Shown: positions 37,781 to 49,472, counted from the first letter of the stretch. The stretch is 64,000 nucleotides of DNA from Branchinecta lynchi (GCA_023053575.1 JAKZAP010000021.1:15624212-15688211), one strand, 5' to 3'. A program made the numbers and translations. The notes: generated from the sequence alone by a model not told the origin.

Positions 37781-39482
37781 AGTATTTTTCTTAATTTGCG
37801 GTCATGATTGGTACTTTAAGTAATGGTCGGATTTGGAAAGTGGCGATTTCTAAGCCAATCTTGTCGAATTTCTAATATTCCAGCCAAGTTTCATCGTCCT
37901 AGCACACCTGGAAGTACCTTTACTCGCGATCAGCGGAATTCCGGACTCTCCCTTAAACTCCCCTAACAGTCGGCTGAGCCAATCCGATCACCAGTTCCAT
38001 GATTGGTTTGCGGTCATGATTGGTACTTTAAGGAATGGTTGGATCTGGAAAGTGGCGATTTCTAAGCCAATCTTGTCGAATTTCTAATATTCCAGCCAAG
38101 TTTCATCGTCCTAGTACACCGGAAGTACCTTTACTCGCGATCAGCGGAATTCCGGACTCTCCCTTAAACTCCCCCCACAGTCGCCTGAGCCAATCCGGTT
38201 CTGTAAATTATGTATCATGAGCATCTGTTAGTTATTCCCACAAAGTTCCATCCCGATCTTTCCAGTCTAAGCCGGTCACGTACCCCCCCCGCCCTCCCCA
38301 GTTGTTGTCGGATCCGGTGCGGCCATGAAACAGATCACCAGAGACATGTCCTCTGTTCAATTACAAAATTTCACTGAAATCCGATCACCCGTTCCAAAGT
38401 TACGCACGACTCAATATTCCGGATTTCCCCTTCCTCTACTCCCCCACGACTATCGGATCGAGTAAATTTTTATTTTCAAGTCAGTTTGATAGGGTCCCCG
38501 ATACGCCTCCCAAGTTTCGTCGTGGAAATCCCCAGAACCGCCATCACCGGAATTCCAGGAAACACCCCTCCACCCCCCTCCCCAAAGTGTCCGGATCCAG
38601 TCCAAATGTGTAAACGATTTACCTGGAGCAGATGCTTGTTATTTCCCAGCAAGTTTCACTCCGTTCCCTCCATTCTAACCGTTTCTGGGAATTTCCGGTC
38701 TCCCCCCCCCAACTCCTCCATAGCTGTCGAATGCAGTTCGGACTTCAAATGGAACATCAGAGATATGTCATTTATTCAGGTATTAAGTTTCATTTCAATC
38801 CGATCACCCGTTCGAAATTTACACACCACTCAATTTTCCGGAATCCCACACTCCACCCCCCACCCCAGATGGTTGGATCGGGAAACTGATTATTGCCAGG
38901 TTGGTTTGGTCGGGTCCCTGATACGCCTGCCAAGTTTCATCATCTTAGCCCCCCCCTAATCTATATCAACCCCTACTAAGGTTCAACAACATATTATACC
39001 AACCCCTTCGACCTTCGATAGCTCTAGCTCTCTCCGAACGAATTTATTGACTCATCCACGAGCAGAGCCATACCAGTGTTAAGAAAGGGGTAGGGGTTTG
39101 ACAAAAACTAGAAAAAAGTGTTTCAAGAGATTTCAGGTGTCCCCATCCAGTCCCCCTCCCCCAGTTATCGGATCCGATCCGAATTTAACAATGAACATAC
39201 AAGACACTTGTTCTTGATACCTGTCAAGTTTAATGCACGCCCGATTATCAGTTCCAAAGTTATGAATGTCACCAATTTCCGGATTCCCATCTTGCCACTC
39301 CCCCATTAAATGATCGGATCGGGGAAGTGACTATTTCCAAGTAAATCCGGTTGGGTCCCTGATATGCGTGCCAAGTTTTATCGTCCTAGGTCATGTGGAA
39401 GTGCCCAAACTAGCAAAATGCGGACAGACCGACAGACGTTACGATAGCTATATGGCACTTGAGTAAGCTCAAGTGTCATAAC
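37781..39482 (+). mobile_element. family B satellite element, headless
   Basis: Core repeats carry caagtttcatcgtcctagca and ggtcggatc-type blocks, including a near-duplicate of about 180 bp (37800-37990 against 38000-38190). It ends in the hairpin tatggcacttgagtaagctc followed by aagtgtcata at 39450-39480. Several open frames arise from the repeats and are not genes. Confidence 0.65.
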
Positions 39483-39486
39483 AACG

Positions 39487-40152
39487 AATTCAGCATGTCT
39501 CCTTACCCCTGCATCCAACCTCTAATCAACTTTAGATTAAACTTTACTTTAAAAAAATTTCCGGTTTCAGCCGGATTCCGAGTGATCTGTACGTCCGGCG
39601 AGGAAATGATTGTCATATACGAACTCAGCATGTCTTCTTACCCGCAAATCGAACATCTTATCAAATTTATATAAAACTTTTACTTTTACCAAATTCTCCG
39701 GTTTTTGCCGGATTCCGGAAGAACTAATTGTCCGGCGAGAAAATAAACTTCATATTCGGACTCAGCACGTCACCTTGCCACCAAACCAAACCTCTAATCA
39801 ACGTCATATTAAGCTTTACTTTTCACAAATTTTCAGGTTTTCGCCGGATTCCGGGTGAACTATTTGTCCGGCGAGAAAATAAATTTCATACTCGAATTCA
39901 GCATATCTCCTTACCCCTAAATCGACTATCTCAATAGCTTCAAAAAGTATATTTGTTTGCCCCTCAATTTGAAACCTCTCCCCCACCTTCAAATATAGGG
40001 CTACATAGCCCATCTTCGAACTTGACCTGTACTTTGACCCAAAGGATCGTCCGATCAAGTTTCATCAAAATATCTCAATCCCCTCGTGAGTTATCGTGGG
40101 GACAGACAGACGGACAACTTTTGCTCCATTTACGTTTTGGGATCCCAAAAAC
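39487..40152 (+). mobile_element. family A satellite element, headless
   Basis: About four core repeats of roughly 130-140 bp with gtccggcgagaaaat, then gacagacagacggac, and the terminal ttttgggatcccaaaa at 40136-40151. It abuts the family B tail. Confidence 0.7.
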
Positions 40153-40329
40153 GTACCTTCCCAGTCGATGGCGATCCTTCAGTGTCAAGAAAACGACAGA
40201 ACGTCTGAAGAAGAGAAAAAAAAAAGTACACTGACTGACCTTGCAGCAATTTGAAATTTCTCCTTTTCGATCGTAGAAATAGCGACGAATCAAACTTGGG
40301 ATAAAATCCTACATCAACCTATTTCGTAC

Positions 40330-40970
40330 TACAAAACTATCCATACACAGGGCGTCACGCAAGGGGGGGGGGTGCAGCACCCCCACCCTTTTGTAGAGGT
40401 CTCCGGCCCTAAATTTACTAAAATTGTTCGGTATTTTTTCGATAGCAAAACTACTCGGTATACTTACGGGATTCGGTAGTTATACAGAATCCTAAATAGG
40501 CTGTCGGTACAAATTCTATTGGGTATAATTGCCAATATTTGGTAGTGATCACGAATTTGGTGAGCGAATTTACTGAAATCATTTGGTAATTTTTCGATGC
40601 CAGAACTATTCGGTGTACTTATGGAGTTTCGGTAGTTACACAGAATCCCGAATAAGCTATCGGTTCAAAATTATTCGGTATCATGATTGGGATTCGGTAA
40701 TTTATTCGGTATGATTTTCAGGAATAGGTAGTTAACCACGAATCCCGACTTTTGTTCCCTCTTCGACGAAAGTATACCGAAGATGAATATTGTTCGGTGG
40801 TCTTTCAATACGAAAACAGTTCGGTATAATAACCGGGATACAGTAGTTATACAGAATCCCGAAAATGCTATTGGTCTAAGCTTATTCGGTATAATAACTT
40901 GGATTCGGTAATTAATTCGGTACAATTGCCAGGATTCGGGAGTTACTAAGAACCTCGAAACTCGGCAGAG
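40330..40970. repeat. TTCGGTA-rich degenerate tandem repeat
   Basis: At least four degenerate units (about 150 bp) with attcggtaatttttcgat, ggattcggtagttatacaga and atcccgaaaatgctat. A G run at 40364 precedes it. No gene. Confidence 0.6.
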
Positions 40971-42230
40971 GTCGAGTGAAGCACTCGTCGCAAACAAAAG
41001 GGATGATCTATGATTTTATCGACAGTCCTTAATTTTACCTTGGATCCAAAACAGATAGTCATAGATATTTCGAAAATTCCGCCAGCAGCGCTTTTTCGTA
41101 ATATTCCAGTTTTAGGATTGAGATTTCGAAACATCAAAAGTTAGAACTTGGATAGAAATTAAATTTGACAGGAAAACTTCTTAGTCTCAGTATTTAATCT
41201 AAGGTAAACGATAGAAATTGTAAGAGAAGCAGTTAAGTTTTAGCATACAGAAAAAAAAAAACCTGTGTCGCTCGATTTCAATTTCTGTTGGCTATAGTAG
41301 ACAGAAGCTGTTACTGTAATTCTGCCGGGCTATATTGTCCAATTGGACTTCGCCCCCCCCCCTAATAGTTGGTTTGACGTCTTTCATGCTGCCGTTTAAT
41401 GTTACTCTTCCTTCGCAATCCTTTCTGTTCCATAATTTAAAGCTCGAATTCTCAGTTTCTAGGATTCGGTAAAAATTTTAGTTCTGAACCCTCCCCAAGA
41501 AAGAAAAAATCTAAACTGGGTGCTCGCAATAAATAAACTAACCTTGCCGCTCGCACAGCGTTCGACCAAAAAGATTTAGCTAGCCTAGTCGCTCATCAAG
41601 GAAAGCTAAATGGGGGGCTGGCGGCACGCCCTGAAAAGTCAGTAAGGCAAGTTCAGGATCACCGAGATGACATCCAGCTTGTACATCGGAGGTTCGGTGG
41701 CCTTGAGCGTTTGAGACTTAAAGAACTGCATTCTCAGTCCAACAACAGCGATTCTCCGAAAAATCGCAGCGAATATGTAGTTTTGTGGCACGAAATTTGT
41801 GGCCAACGAAAAATCGGGCTATTCAGCGAATATTCTCGTCAGCGTGAACGCACAGTCAGGCGGCATGGCTCGTTCCATGCTATCCATTCTCGATCATATA
41901 ATGGTGTAAAAAGAAACGAATTTATTACAGATATTTATAATATTTTATGTTTTGTCCCAAGTCATATTTCATGACGGCAGCGATGTTTTCGACTCGATCA
42001 GGGCACGAACCTTAGCTCGAAGATCCTAAAAAAGAACAACAACATATTACATGTAACACTAAGCAAATGGGCATGGGGATAACACGGAAGTTCTTTCTGT
42101 ACCAGGAGAACAAATCAAGCATTGCAAAACATGGGACCTTCACGATCCCTATATGCGTAAACAGATACTGCGAGCGTGATATTTGGCGGTGTTCGTCCGG
42201 TTGGGAGCGAAGCATCGGGAGGATCTAATG
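40971..42230. other. no gene recognised
   Basis: No hallmark motif or paired splice sites recognised. The open frame at 41711-41974 has no recognisable family. Confidence 0.3.
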
Positions 42231-42360
42231 TAAGTGTTATTAAGCTATATCTAGGATTTTCACTTTTTGTTCTTGTTGTTTTCTTTTTCTTGTACCTAAT
42301 TTTTGTGTGGTAGTTGCTATGGCCAGTAGGCTTTTTGCAATAAATATCATATAAGATTAT
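42231..42360 (+). repeat. LINE 3' end remnant
   Basis: gttgctatggccagtaggct followed by a T-rich stretch and caataaat resembles the 3' end at 55460-55510 (tatggccgtattaggctttt). The upstream part is unrecognisable. Confidence 0.4.
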
Positions 42361-42436
42361 ATAGAGCGTGTTCCATCCTACTTACCGTAGTTACTACGCA
42401 TGACGTCACGAATTCTGTTTTTTTGCCGTTAAGGCT

Positions 42437-42779
42437 TATAACAAGTATCTGGGGAAAAGATGCAGGGTTGAAACAGACGGCTCTCACGCTGGACTCAAAT
42501 TGCCCTGTCACATTAATCTGTCTCCAGCCCAGCAATTTATGTTTCCTTAGAGCCTTTACAGTTGTGGGTTACAGCTGGAAAATCAGGGTTTCCGGATGGG
42601 GGTCTTGGGCCATCGTTTTACATTTTGTATTTAGTGTTACGTTGTACTTCTTGCAATAAAGAGCTGTGTCCCGCTATCTCTCTGGGAATAAAGAACAGTG
42701 TGTTCGATCATAAGCCTCAAGAACGCTACCTATTAGATCAAAGATAACGGCTTATAACATCAGAAGAAACCCCGTTATA
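42437..42779 (+). repeat. 5' LTR
   Basis: Begins TATAAC and ends GTTATA, a 6-bp inverted terminus. Contains caataaagagctg and gggaataaag, candidate polyadenylation signals. Followed within two bases by tggtgaacagcgg, the likely primer-binding site; the tRNA was not identified. Confidence 0.95.
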
Positions 42780-42855
42780 AAGTGGTGAACAGCGGTGTGT
42801 GATACGGATCTGACAACTTTAGCCGTTTAAGTGACATTCTTATTGCTAAAAAACC

Positions 42856-43818
42856 ATGGCATTTTTGTGCAATCCACACACAGACATAGTGGAAATTTCA
42901 AAGATCGAAGAACTAAAGAAATGGCTGACGAATGTGGAAGTGACAATTGCTATGTGCAAACTTACTGACGAACAAGTAATGCCTTTGCTAAAAACTAAGC
43001 TAAGAGGTGCAGTGGCGGATGGTCTTAGAGATATCGAAAGGACGCCGGAAGGAAGGGTTACAAGGTTTGTGGATTTGAAAAATAAACTTTTGGACTGTTT
43101 CAAAGACGAGCTGGAACATGACCGCAGCTACGACTTCGGTCGGCTTTACACCATCAAGCTGATGCCAGGTCAAACCGTAGCGGATCTGAGTCACCATGTC
43201 CGTAGTGAGGTTGAAAAAATCTATGGCCCATTAACATCAGACCCAGCCTCGGGTCCAGAAATTGCGGCGATTCAGACCTTTTGCAGTGCCGTAAGAGACA
43301 ATAAGGATATGTACCATTCCATCCTTAAAGCAAAACCAAAGACATTTAAAGACTGCGTCAGAGAAGCAAAAGAAGCTGAACGATTTTTACGGGCAGCATC
43401 CAGTGGAAGCGTCTCTTACCCGACTGTCGATGCCATAACAGACAGCATGAGACGAGTAACCTTTAAAGATAGGTCACACGGCGTAAGAAGGAGACACGAC
43501 AGCGACAGCAGCTTTAGCGGGAGCAGAGAGAGAAGAACGTACACTCCGAGGCGTAGGGAGCCTCGTCATCAAAGCCCCATGTCTTCGTATTACGATGACG
43601 ACCATAACGACCATTATAGTCCGTCCAAAGTCGAAAGGAGGCCGTCTGGCTCCGGACGTCATCGACAGGACCATGAGAGGTCGGATCGCAGAGGACTTCA
43701 ATGCTACAGGTGCGGACACCTGTATCATAGAAAAGCGGAGTGCCGAGCGCCTGATAGCGTAGTTATGCGTTTCAAGCAGGAAACGAAACAGGAAAACTCC
43801 AACGGCAGACGAAAATAA
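42856..43818 (+). CDS. gag: Gag polyprotein
   Basis: 320 residues from an ATG in good context (aaaccATGg). The N-terminal two-thirds is helical, capsid-like. A Ser/Arg-rich linker (about 205-270) with many RR and SGS runs follows, then one CCHC zinc knuckle, CYRCGHLYHRKAEC, near residue 290. It packages the element's RNA in virus-like particles. pol lies in the -1 frame and is open from 43758 through the gag stop, so a -1 frameshift in that window is expected; the A-run before the stop (cgaaaataa) and ggaaaac at 43791 are candidate slip sites. Confidence 0.9.
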   Translation: MAFLCNPHTDIVEISKIEELKKWLTNVEVTIAMCKLTDEQVMPLLKTKLRGAVADGLRDIERTPEGRVTRFVDLKNKLLDCFKDELEHDRSYDFGRLYTIKLMPGQTVADLSHHVRSEVEKIYGPLTSDPASGPEIAAIQTFCSAVRDNKDMYHSILKAKPKTFKDCVREAKEAERFLRAASSGSVSYPTVDAITDSMRRVTFKDRSHGVRRRHDSDSSFSGSRERRTYTPRRREPRHQSPMSSYYDDDHNDHYSPSKVERRPSGSGRHRQDHERSDRRGLQCYRCGHLYHRKAECRAPDSVVMRFKQETKQENSNGRRK

Positions 43819-46800
43819 GGGCCAAACCGTCTGCCGCCAAGAACACTGAATTTAAGGCCCCTAAGGACGCGTGTTTCGAACACAGTGATAGTGTTAGTAG
43901 TGCAGTGCAAGAACATGATAATTATGATTTACATCATGCGAAAGAAGCGTTTTACGCAATTGTGCAGTTAGAAAACCAGTATCGGAGGATTTTGGTGGAC
44001 ACAGGAGCGTGCATATCGGCCATTTCCGAAGTTGCGTTAAGGGAATGGGTTAGGTCCCCGAACATTCGAAGACCAAATAACCCCATTAGCATTCGAGCAG
44101 CTAACGGTGAGACTTTACCAACAACCGGTATATGCGACATTCCCATCCAAATCAACGGAAAAAGGTACAGGCACACTTTTATTGTTGCCCCATTGTTAAC
44201 ACCCAAGTTCATCCTCGGTTTTGACTTCCTATCATCTAACAAATTTCTGCTGGACTGCAAAAACAGAAATTTAATCAGCACTTTCAAAGATTCCGTAATT
44301 GATACCTGTGCTATTAACGCTGACGGTTCAGTAATTTCGGACCGGTGTGATGTACGTTGTTTGTCTAATTTTTCAATCCCAAGTAATTCGTTTTCTGATG
44401 TTGAGGGTGGGGTTGAGTTTGAAACAGGCACCATAGGAGTCTTTCACGGGGAAAGTCGGGTCAGTGCACACCTGATTTGCCCCGATCAGATGATAGAGTC
44501 ACGGGAAAAAAGGGTTGTCATTCGTCTTAAAAATGGCAATTCCCACCCAATTACTTTTAAGCGTGACCAAATTCTTGGCGTTTTCCGTAGATTGGACCTA
44601 GATACTTTTTCTGTGCTTGGTAGTTTAGACCCAGTAGACGCTGGCATGTGCGACTCTGAAATTAGTTGCATGAAAACTGAAGGGAACATGTCTGCCCCCT
44701 GTAATGCGAGGACAGGAGAAAGCGGTAGTCTTGCTTCTGTTGGAAGTTTAGAAACGGGAATAGGAGGTACCCCTAGTTTTCCCAAGGTTCGGGAGGGTTT
44801 GAAAGGCGGTAGCCAGGTCCCCTCTCGAGGTCACGGTGCTGAGAAGTATGGTTCTCGCCCTCGCATAGGACGTGACAAAAGCAAGGTTGGTGAGGATTTC
44901 GAAAGCGGTAGCAACGTTTCCTTTCCGGGCCACGGTACCGAGAGAAAGAGCTCTCGCTTACCCAGTGGTGAAAATAAATGGACTTCACGTTCGGAATTCT
45001 TTGCTGAGTTTAAGCTTGACCACATACGTGAGCCAATGAAGGCAAAATTACGGTCAGTACTCTGGGATTTCAGGGACACTTTTGCAAAGGGTCTATTTGA
45101 CGTGGGTAAGGGGGTTGACTTTATGGAAGCAAATCTCACGTTGTCGGATGAAAAGCCAATCTCTAGGAAACAGTTTCCGGTGCCCACCCATCTAGAAAAT
45201 TTAGTCAAAGTTCATCTCGAAGAAATGAAAAAGGCAGGAATAATAGAAGAGTGCATTAGCCCTTTTTCTTTTCCAATCGTCGTTGTTAAAAAGGGCTCGA
45301 ATAAAAAAGCGTCAGAACTGTCTGCCGCTGACATTCGTCTTGTGCTTGATTGTCGTCTCTTGAACAAAGTTGTTATTCCACCTGCTGTTCATACAGCTGA
45401 CTACACAAAAATCTTCGAGAAAGCGCGAAACATGAAAGTAAAAAGCACGATTGATATCGCAACATCATTTTATAACATCCGTTGCAGTAATAAGTCGAAA
45501 AATTATTTCAGTTTCGTTCTATTTGGAAAACAGTACTGTTTCAAGAGGATGGTTATGGGGTGTACTGCATCCCCGAGTCTACATCACATCATGATTGCCA
45601 AGATTTTTGGGCATATGGCAGGTGTAGAACCTTATGCTGATGATTTGTTATGTGGAAATCCGACGGATGGGGAGCACCTTTCCACATTGGAAGAAGTCTT
45701 TGCTGCTTGTCGGGAATACGACATCAGACTTAAAGGATCGAAATGCAATTTCTTTCGTACGGACGGAGTCAAGTTCTGTGGCCACAGTCTTAGCTCCGAA
45801 GGTATCGCGCCAGATCCCGAGAAGTTGCAAGGAATTCAAGACTTAGCTCCTCCCACTGATCGGAAGGGCCTCCAGAGCATCTTAGGAACTCTTGGATACT
45901 TCCGACGATACGTTCAACATTACAGCTCTATTTCCAAACCATTGTACAATCTTTTGCGCAAGGACGTCGAATTCAGTTGGAACAAAGATCGACTCGTAAA
46001 TGCACCTCTTCTTTCCTATCCAGATCTTTCGGGAAATGTTGATTTCGTGCTTCAGACCGACGCGAGCCTTCATGGCTTCTCGGGCCTTCTTCTGATGAAG
46101 CCGAGAGAGCCAGGAAGTAAGCTTGAACTCTTGGGCTGCTTCTCCAAAGCACGAGGTTCTGGCCAGTTAGCGTGGTCTATTATCGAAGCCGAAATGTATG
46201 CCTTGGTACTGTCTATAGAACACTGGAATCATCTTCTCTATGGGTCTTGTGGAAAGATTATCTGGATGGCAGATAATTTCTCTCTTACGTACTTACGTAA
46301 CGCGAAAATGAACGGAAGTCCGAGGCTTCTAAAGTGGATCTTGTCGCTTCAGCCTTATCATCTTCATTTTGTTCATGTCCCATCGGAAAAGAATTACTCG
46401 GATTCCCTGTCGCGCTACACGACCCAAATTCTTGATTTCTCCAGGTACCAGAAAAATCTGTGCAAAATTAGTTGGAATCCCACAATTGAAAAGGGCAATT
46501 CAGAGGATAATGTCATCAGTGCTGTGACAGCCACCGCACGTGTCTCCAGCCATCATGCTAACGACCCCCCTGTAAATAATTCTCAGGTTTATTGGGGCAT
46601 GGACACAGCAGACGGTGATTATCCGTATATTGACCTTCCCATTGTAAATGAGGCCGTTAGAAAATGCCCTATATTTAGCAAAATCGTGTTGGCTCTTAAC
46701 AAGAAGGAATTGCCGAAAAAGTTGAAGAAATATCGACTGCAGAAAGGGTCTTTGTGGTTTGACCCGGGAGTATGCAGCTCGGTATTGTCGGGTAATACGG

Positions 46801-47603
46801 ATGGGTTTTCCCGTATTCGACAAGGGAGCTGTGATCTCGACGGCTGCGGGTCACGGCAGGATTCGCAAGAATCCGACGGTGTTACCAACGAACTAGAAAC
46901 TCTGAGTACTCGCTCACACTCAGTAGTGAAAGGCGGAGCAGCAAAATCCGCCTGGGATGACCATAATTTCAGTGAAGGATCACTGCTAGTCATCCCCCCC
47001 AGTCTTGAAAGGACAGTGTTCAGGCTCGGCCATGAGCCTGGCCATCACTCGTTTGCCTTTACACTGAATTGGTTACGAAAACTTTACCACTTTCAAGACG
47101 GTTTTGTAAGTAGACTTATGACGTTTGTTGACTCCTGTTTGGTCTGTCAACGTCGTAGCGAGTCTCGCACAATTATCCCGCCGATAGGCGAAGGATACTC
47201 GCCAAAGTATCCCTGGCATATTGCAGCGTGTGACGTCATCGGGCCACTTACTGAAAGTGATGGGAACAGGTACATCTTAGTTTCCGTTTGCCTGTTTACC
47301 CGATTCGTTGTTGCGGTTCCTCTGCGTGAAACTTCATCTCAAACTATTGCACAAGCTCTTGTGGATTCATTGTACTCAAAACATGGAGCTGTGGAGTTGT
47401 TGATCTTGGACAACGCCAGCTATTACAGGAGCGAAGTTTTTCGGTCCGTGCTCGAAATTCTTGGAATTTCCCCTAGGTATACACCAGCTTACTGTCCTAG
47501 CGCTAACCGCACAGAACGCGCAAATCGCGATATCAAACGTATGTTGTCGAAGCTAGTTCGAGCCAAACAGGATCGTTGGTCAAGCTCTCTCCAGCTATCA
47601 TGA
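43758..47603 (+). CDS. pol: Pol polyprotein: protease, RT, RNase H, integrase core
   Basis: Open frame without an obligatory own ATG. Retropepsin motif ILVDTGACISAIS at about 44000; RT with the YADD box at about 45630 (LEPYADDLLCG); RNase H with LQTDASLHGFSG at about 46060 and a later IEAEMYAL; integrase zinc finger GHEPGHHS...CLVCQ (47030-47150) and DDE core D (ACDVIG), D (LILDNASYY), E (RTERANRD). Gag-pol fusion by -1 frameshift is inferred. The frame stops at 47601-47603, inside the integrase after its catalytic Glu, and the rest of the integrase continues in another frame. Either this copy is disabled or there is an unusual second shift. Confidence 0.9.
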   Translation, partial: RSYAFQAGNETGKLQRQTKIRAKPSAAKNTEFKAPKDACFEHSDSVSSAVQEHDNYDLHHAKEAFYAIVQLENQYRRILVDTGACISAISEVALREWVRSPNIRRPNNPISIRAANGETLPTTGICDIPIQINGKRYRHTFIVAPLLTPKFILGFDFLSSNKFLLDCKNRNLISTFKDSVIDTCAINADGSVISDRCDVRCLSNFSIPSNSFSDVEGGVEFETGTIGVFHGESRVSAHLICPDQMIESREKRVVIRLKNGNSHPITFKRDQILGVFRRLDLDTFSVLGSLDPVDAGMCDSEISCMKTEGNMSAPCNARTGESGSLASVGSLETGIGGTPSFPKVREGLKGGSQVPSRGHGAEKYGSRPRIGRDKSKVGEDFESGSNVSFPGHGTERKSSRLPSGENKWTSRSEFFAEFKLDHIREPMKAKLRSVLWDFRDTFAKGLFDVGKGVDFMEANLTLSDEKPISRKQFPVPTHLENLVKVHLEEMKKAGIIEECISPFSFPIVVVKKGSNKKASELSAADIRLVLDCRLLNKVVIPPAVHTADYTKIFEKARNMKVKSTIDIATSFYNIRCSNKSKNYFSFVLFGKQYCFKRMVMGCTASPSLHHIMIAKIFGHMAGVEPYADDLLCGNPTDGEHLSTLEEVFAACREYDIRLKGSKCNFFRTDGVKFCGHSLSSEGIAPDPEKLQGIQDLAPPTDRKGLQSILGTLGYFRRYVQHYSSISKPLYNLLRKDVEFSWNKDRLVNAPLLSYPDLSGNVDFVLQTDASLHGFSGLLLMKPREPGSKLELLGCFSKARGSGQLAWSIIEAEMYALVLSIEHWNHLLYGSCGKIIWMADNFSLTYLRNAKMNGSPRLLKWILSLQPYHLHFVHVPSEKNYSDSLSRYTTQILDFSRYQKNLCKISWNPTIEKGNSEDNVISAVTATARVSSHHANDPPVNNSQVYWGMDTADGDYPYIDLPIVNEAVRKCPIFSKIVLALNKKELPKKLKKYRLQKGSLWFDPGVCSSVLSGNTDGFSRIRQGSCDLDGCGSRQDSQESDGVTNELETLSTRSHSVVKGGAAKSAWDDHNFSEGSLLVIPPSLERTVFRLGHEPGHHSFAFTLNWLRKLYHFQDGFVSRLMTFVDSCLVCQRRSESRTIIPPIGEGYSPKYPWHIAACDVIGPLTESDGNRYILVSVCLFTRFVVAVPLRETSSQTIAQALVDSLYSKHGAVELLILDNASYYRSEVFRSVLEILGISPRYTPAYCPSANRTERANRDIKRMLSKLVRAKQDRWSSSLQLS

Positions 47604-48403
47604 ACTTGAACAGCCAACAGAATCCTTCCGGCTTCTCTGCCAACTTTCTGGTTTACGGACGAGAGCTGAGACAACAGTTTGAACTGTCAACGCATCCACC
47701 ACCGAGGACGTATCATGAATTCGAAAATTATATTGTGTACCTACGTGAAACACTTTTCGACGCATATCAGCTTGCCGACGAGCACAGCACGGAAATTCGA
47801 AGGGAACTTCGTCAAAAGTACAATCAGGGTAAAGTGTTTGATCGAGACATTGTTGAGGGTGACGTTGTGTTCATGCGAAACCACAAATTTCGGAAAACGG
47901 AAGGCTCGCTTGGTGACCGCTGGACTGGTCCAGTCGTTGTTCGCGAAGTGTTGAAAGGAAATCGGTTCGAAGTATCCGACATGGCAAATCGAAAAACTCG
48001 AACTGTCCACAAAAGCCATCTAAAACCTTTTAATAAGCGCACAATCAAAGATCAAATGGAATTTGATATGCGGTTACCCAGTAGTGAGGCCATCCCACCT
48101 ATTCAACCAAATAAAGTTGCTCCAAACCCCATTTCGTCTGTAATGCGACCACTGCAAACTTTCGAGCTACGCAATGCTTACGACTTGAGGGTAGACAGCA
48201 GCGTTTCTGTACCCTCAGAAGCTCATACCGTACAAGCAACTAGCAATGCGTCGCCAAATGCTACTTCTCCGCTTTCTACGCACTCAGATGTTAACAACAC
48301 TAACCAGCATGAAACTAGAACCAACCAGTATGTTACTAACCCAAGTAGTGCTAACAGTGCCAGAAATCTTCGACCTAGAAAGCCTATCTATTACGGAACT
48401 TAA
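47576..48403 (+). pseudogene. pol: Pol C-terminal part in a shifted frame (integrase C-terminal domain)
   Basis: Continues the integrase: SGFSANFLVYGRELR, a charged helical stretch, then GDVVFMRNHKFR...DRWTGPVVVREVL...YxVsd-like NRKTRTVHKSHLKPF, the GPY/F-type C-terminal domain of Ty3 integrases. A low-complexity S/T/N/P tail follows to 48403. The change of frame between 47576 and 47603 equals one deleted base or two inserted, so without recoding the integrase lacks this domain. With only two LTR differences, the mutation must be recent, or it is a sequencing error. Confidence 0.75.
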
Positions 48404-48598
48404 GTTGCACTTAAGAGTACAACATTCTTTTGACCCATTTTGCTATCCTCTAAAATTTTTAACTGTTTTACACTCAATACCGATTATTCACTTTGGTGTA
48501 TTTTATCGTTGCAAGTGCTATGTATTATTTACCATTTGTAGAATGAGTGATTAATTGTTTGCGAATTTGTTGGGACAAATTTTGGGGTGTGGGAATTC

Positions 48599-48941
48599 TA
48601 TAACAAGTATCTGGGGAAAAGATGCAGGGTTGAAACAGACGGCTCTCACGCTGGACTCAAATTGACCTGTCACATTAATCTGTCTCCAGCCCAGCAATTT
48701 ATGTTTCCTTAGAGCCTTTACAGTTGTGGGTTACAGCCGGAAAATCAGGGTTTCCGGATGGGGGTCTTGGGCCATCGTTTTACATTTTGTATTTAGTGTT
48801 ACGTTGTACTTCTTGCAATAAAGAGCTGTGTCCCGCTATCTCTCTGGGAATAAAGAACAGTGTGTTCGATCATAAGCCTCAAGAACGCTACCTATTAGAT
48901 CAAAGATAACGGCTTATAACATCAGAAGAAACCCCGTTATA
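48599..48941 (+). repeat. 3' LTR
   Basis: Differs from the 5' LTR at two sites seen by eye (gccctg/gacctg and cagctgg/cagccgg). Same TATAAC...GTTATA ends. Confidence 0.95.
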
Positions 48942-49223
48942 GGCTGGAACGATTTTTCTATTTTCTAGCAGGATCTCACGCCAGGGGCGAATCCGACCAA
49001 TCACGTTACGGAGATGCGTAGTTACTACGCTTACTACGCTCCCGAGCATGGTAAGCAAACAGTAACTATTAGTTACTATTCCGACAAGGTTGGAACGGTC
49101 AGCGTAGTAACTTTTCGTGAGGATGGAACGGAAATAGTAGCTAATAGTAACTATTGTTAGAAGGGTGGAATACACTCATAGTCATAGTCATCATGTTCAG
49201 TTAACAAATCACAATTCCACTAA

Positions 49224-49472
49224 TGGTGGGTTTACACACTGCTTAAAATCCGAGCGTATTTTACGCATGTTTTGAGCTTGAAAAGATTTCTAGCCATACG
49301 GACGCATTTACATACAAAACGGACCGATTTCTCAAATACGCTTTCAAGCTCAAAAGATTTCTAGCAATACGGACGCATTTACATACAAAATGGACCGATT
49401 TCTCAAATACGCTTTCAAGCTCAAAACGTGCGTAAAATACGCTCGGATTTTACGCAGTGTGTAAATGCACCA
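49224..49472. mobile_element. Harbinger-like fold-back MITE, copy 2
   Basis: Arms begin TGGTGGGTTTACACACTGC, with TAA on both sides (49221-49223, 49473-49475). An internal stretch of about 80 bp (gatttctagc...aaatacgctttcaagctc) is duplicated in tandem relative to copy 1. Confidence 0.85.

Larger units (their letters stand above)
42437..48941 (+). mobile_element. Ty3-type LTR retrotransposon, young copy
   Basis: 6505 bp, two 343-bp LTRs differing at two positions, 4-bp target duplication ggct (42433-42436, 48942-48945). Gene order gag, protease, RT, RNase H, integrase, the Ty3/mdg4 order. No envelope ORF. A purine-rich tract (ggggtgtgggaa) precedes the 3' LTR. Integrase is broken by a frame change near 47590. 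Confidence 0.95.
42364..49177. mobile_element. MITE family M1, copy split by the LTR retrotransposon
   Basis: The outer ends gagcgtgttccatcct and, reverse-complemented from the right, gagtgtattccaccct are flanked by ATA (42361-42363, 49178-49180). Removing the LTR element and one ggct gives about 305 bp collinear with the uninterrupted copy at 1007-1302. Confidence 0.85.

Noticed and set aside
44486..45208. minus-strand open frames across the LTR element pol gene
   Set aside because: Antisense to pol; no independent support.
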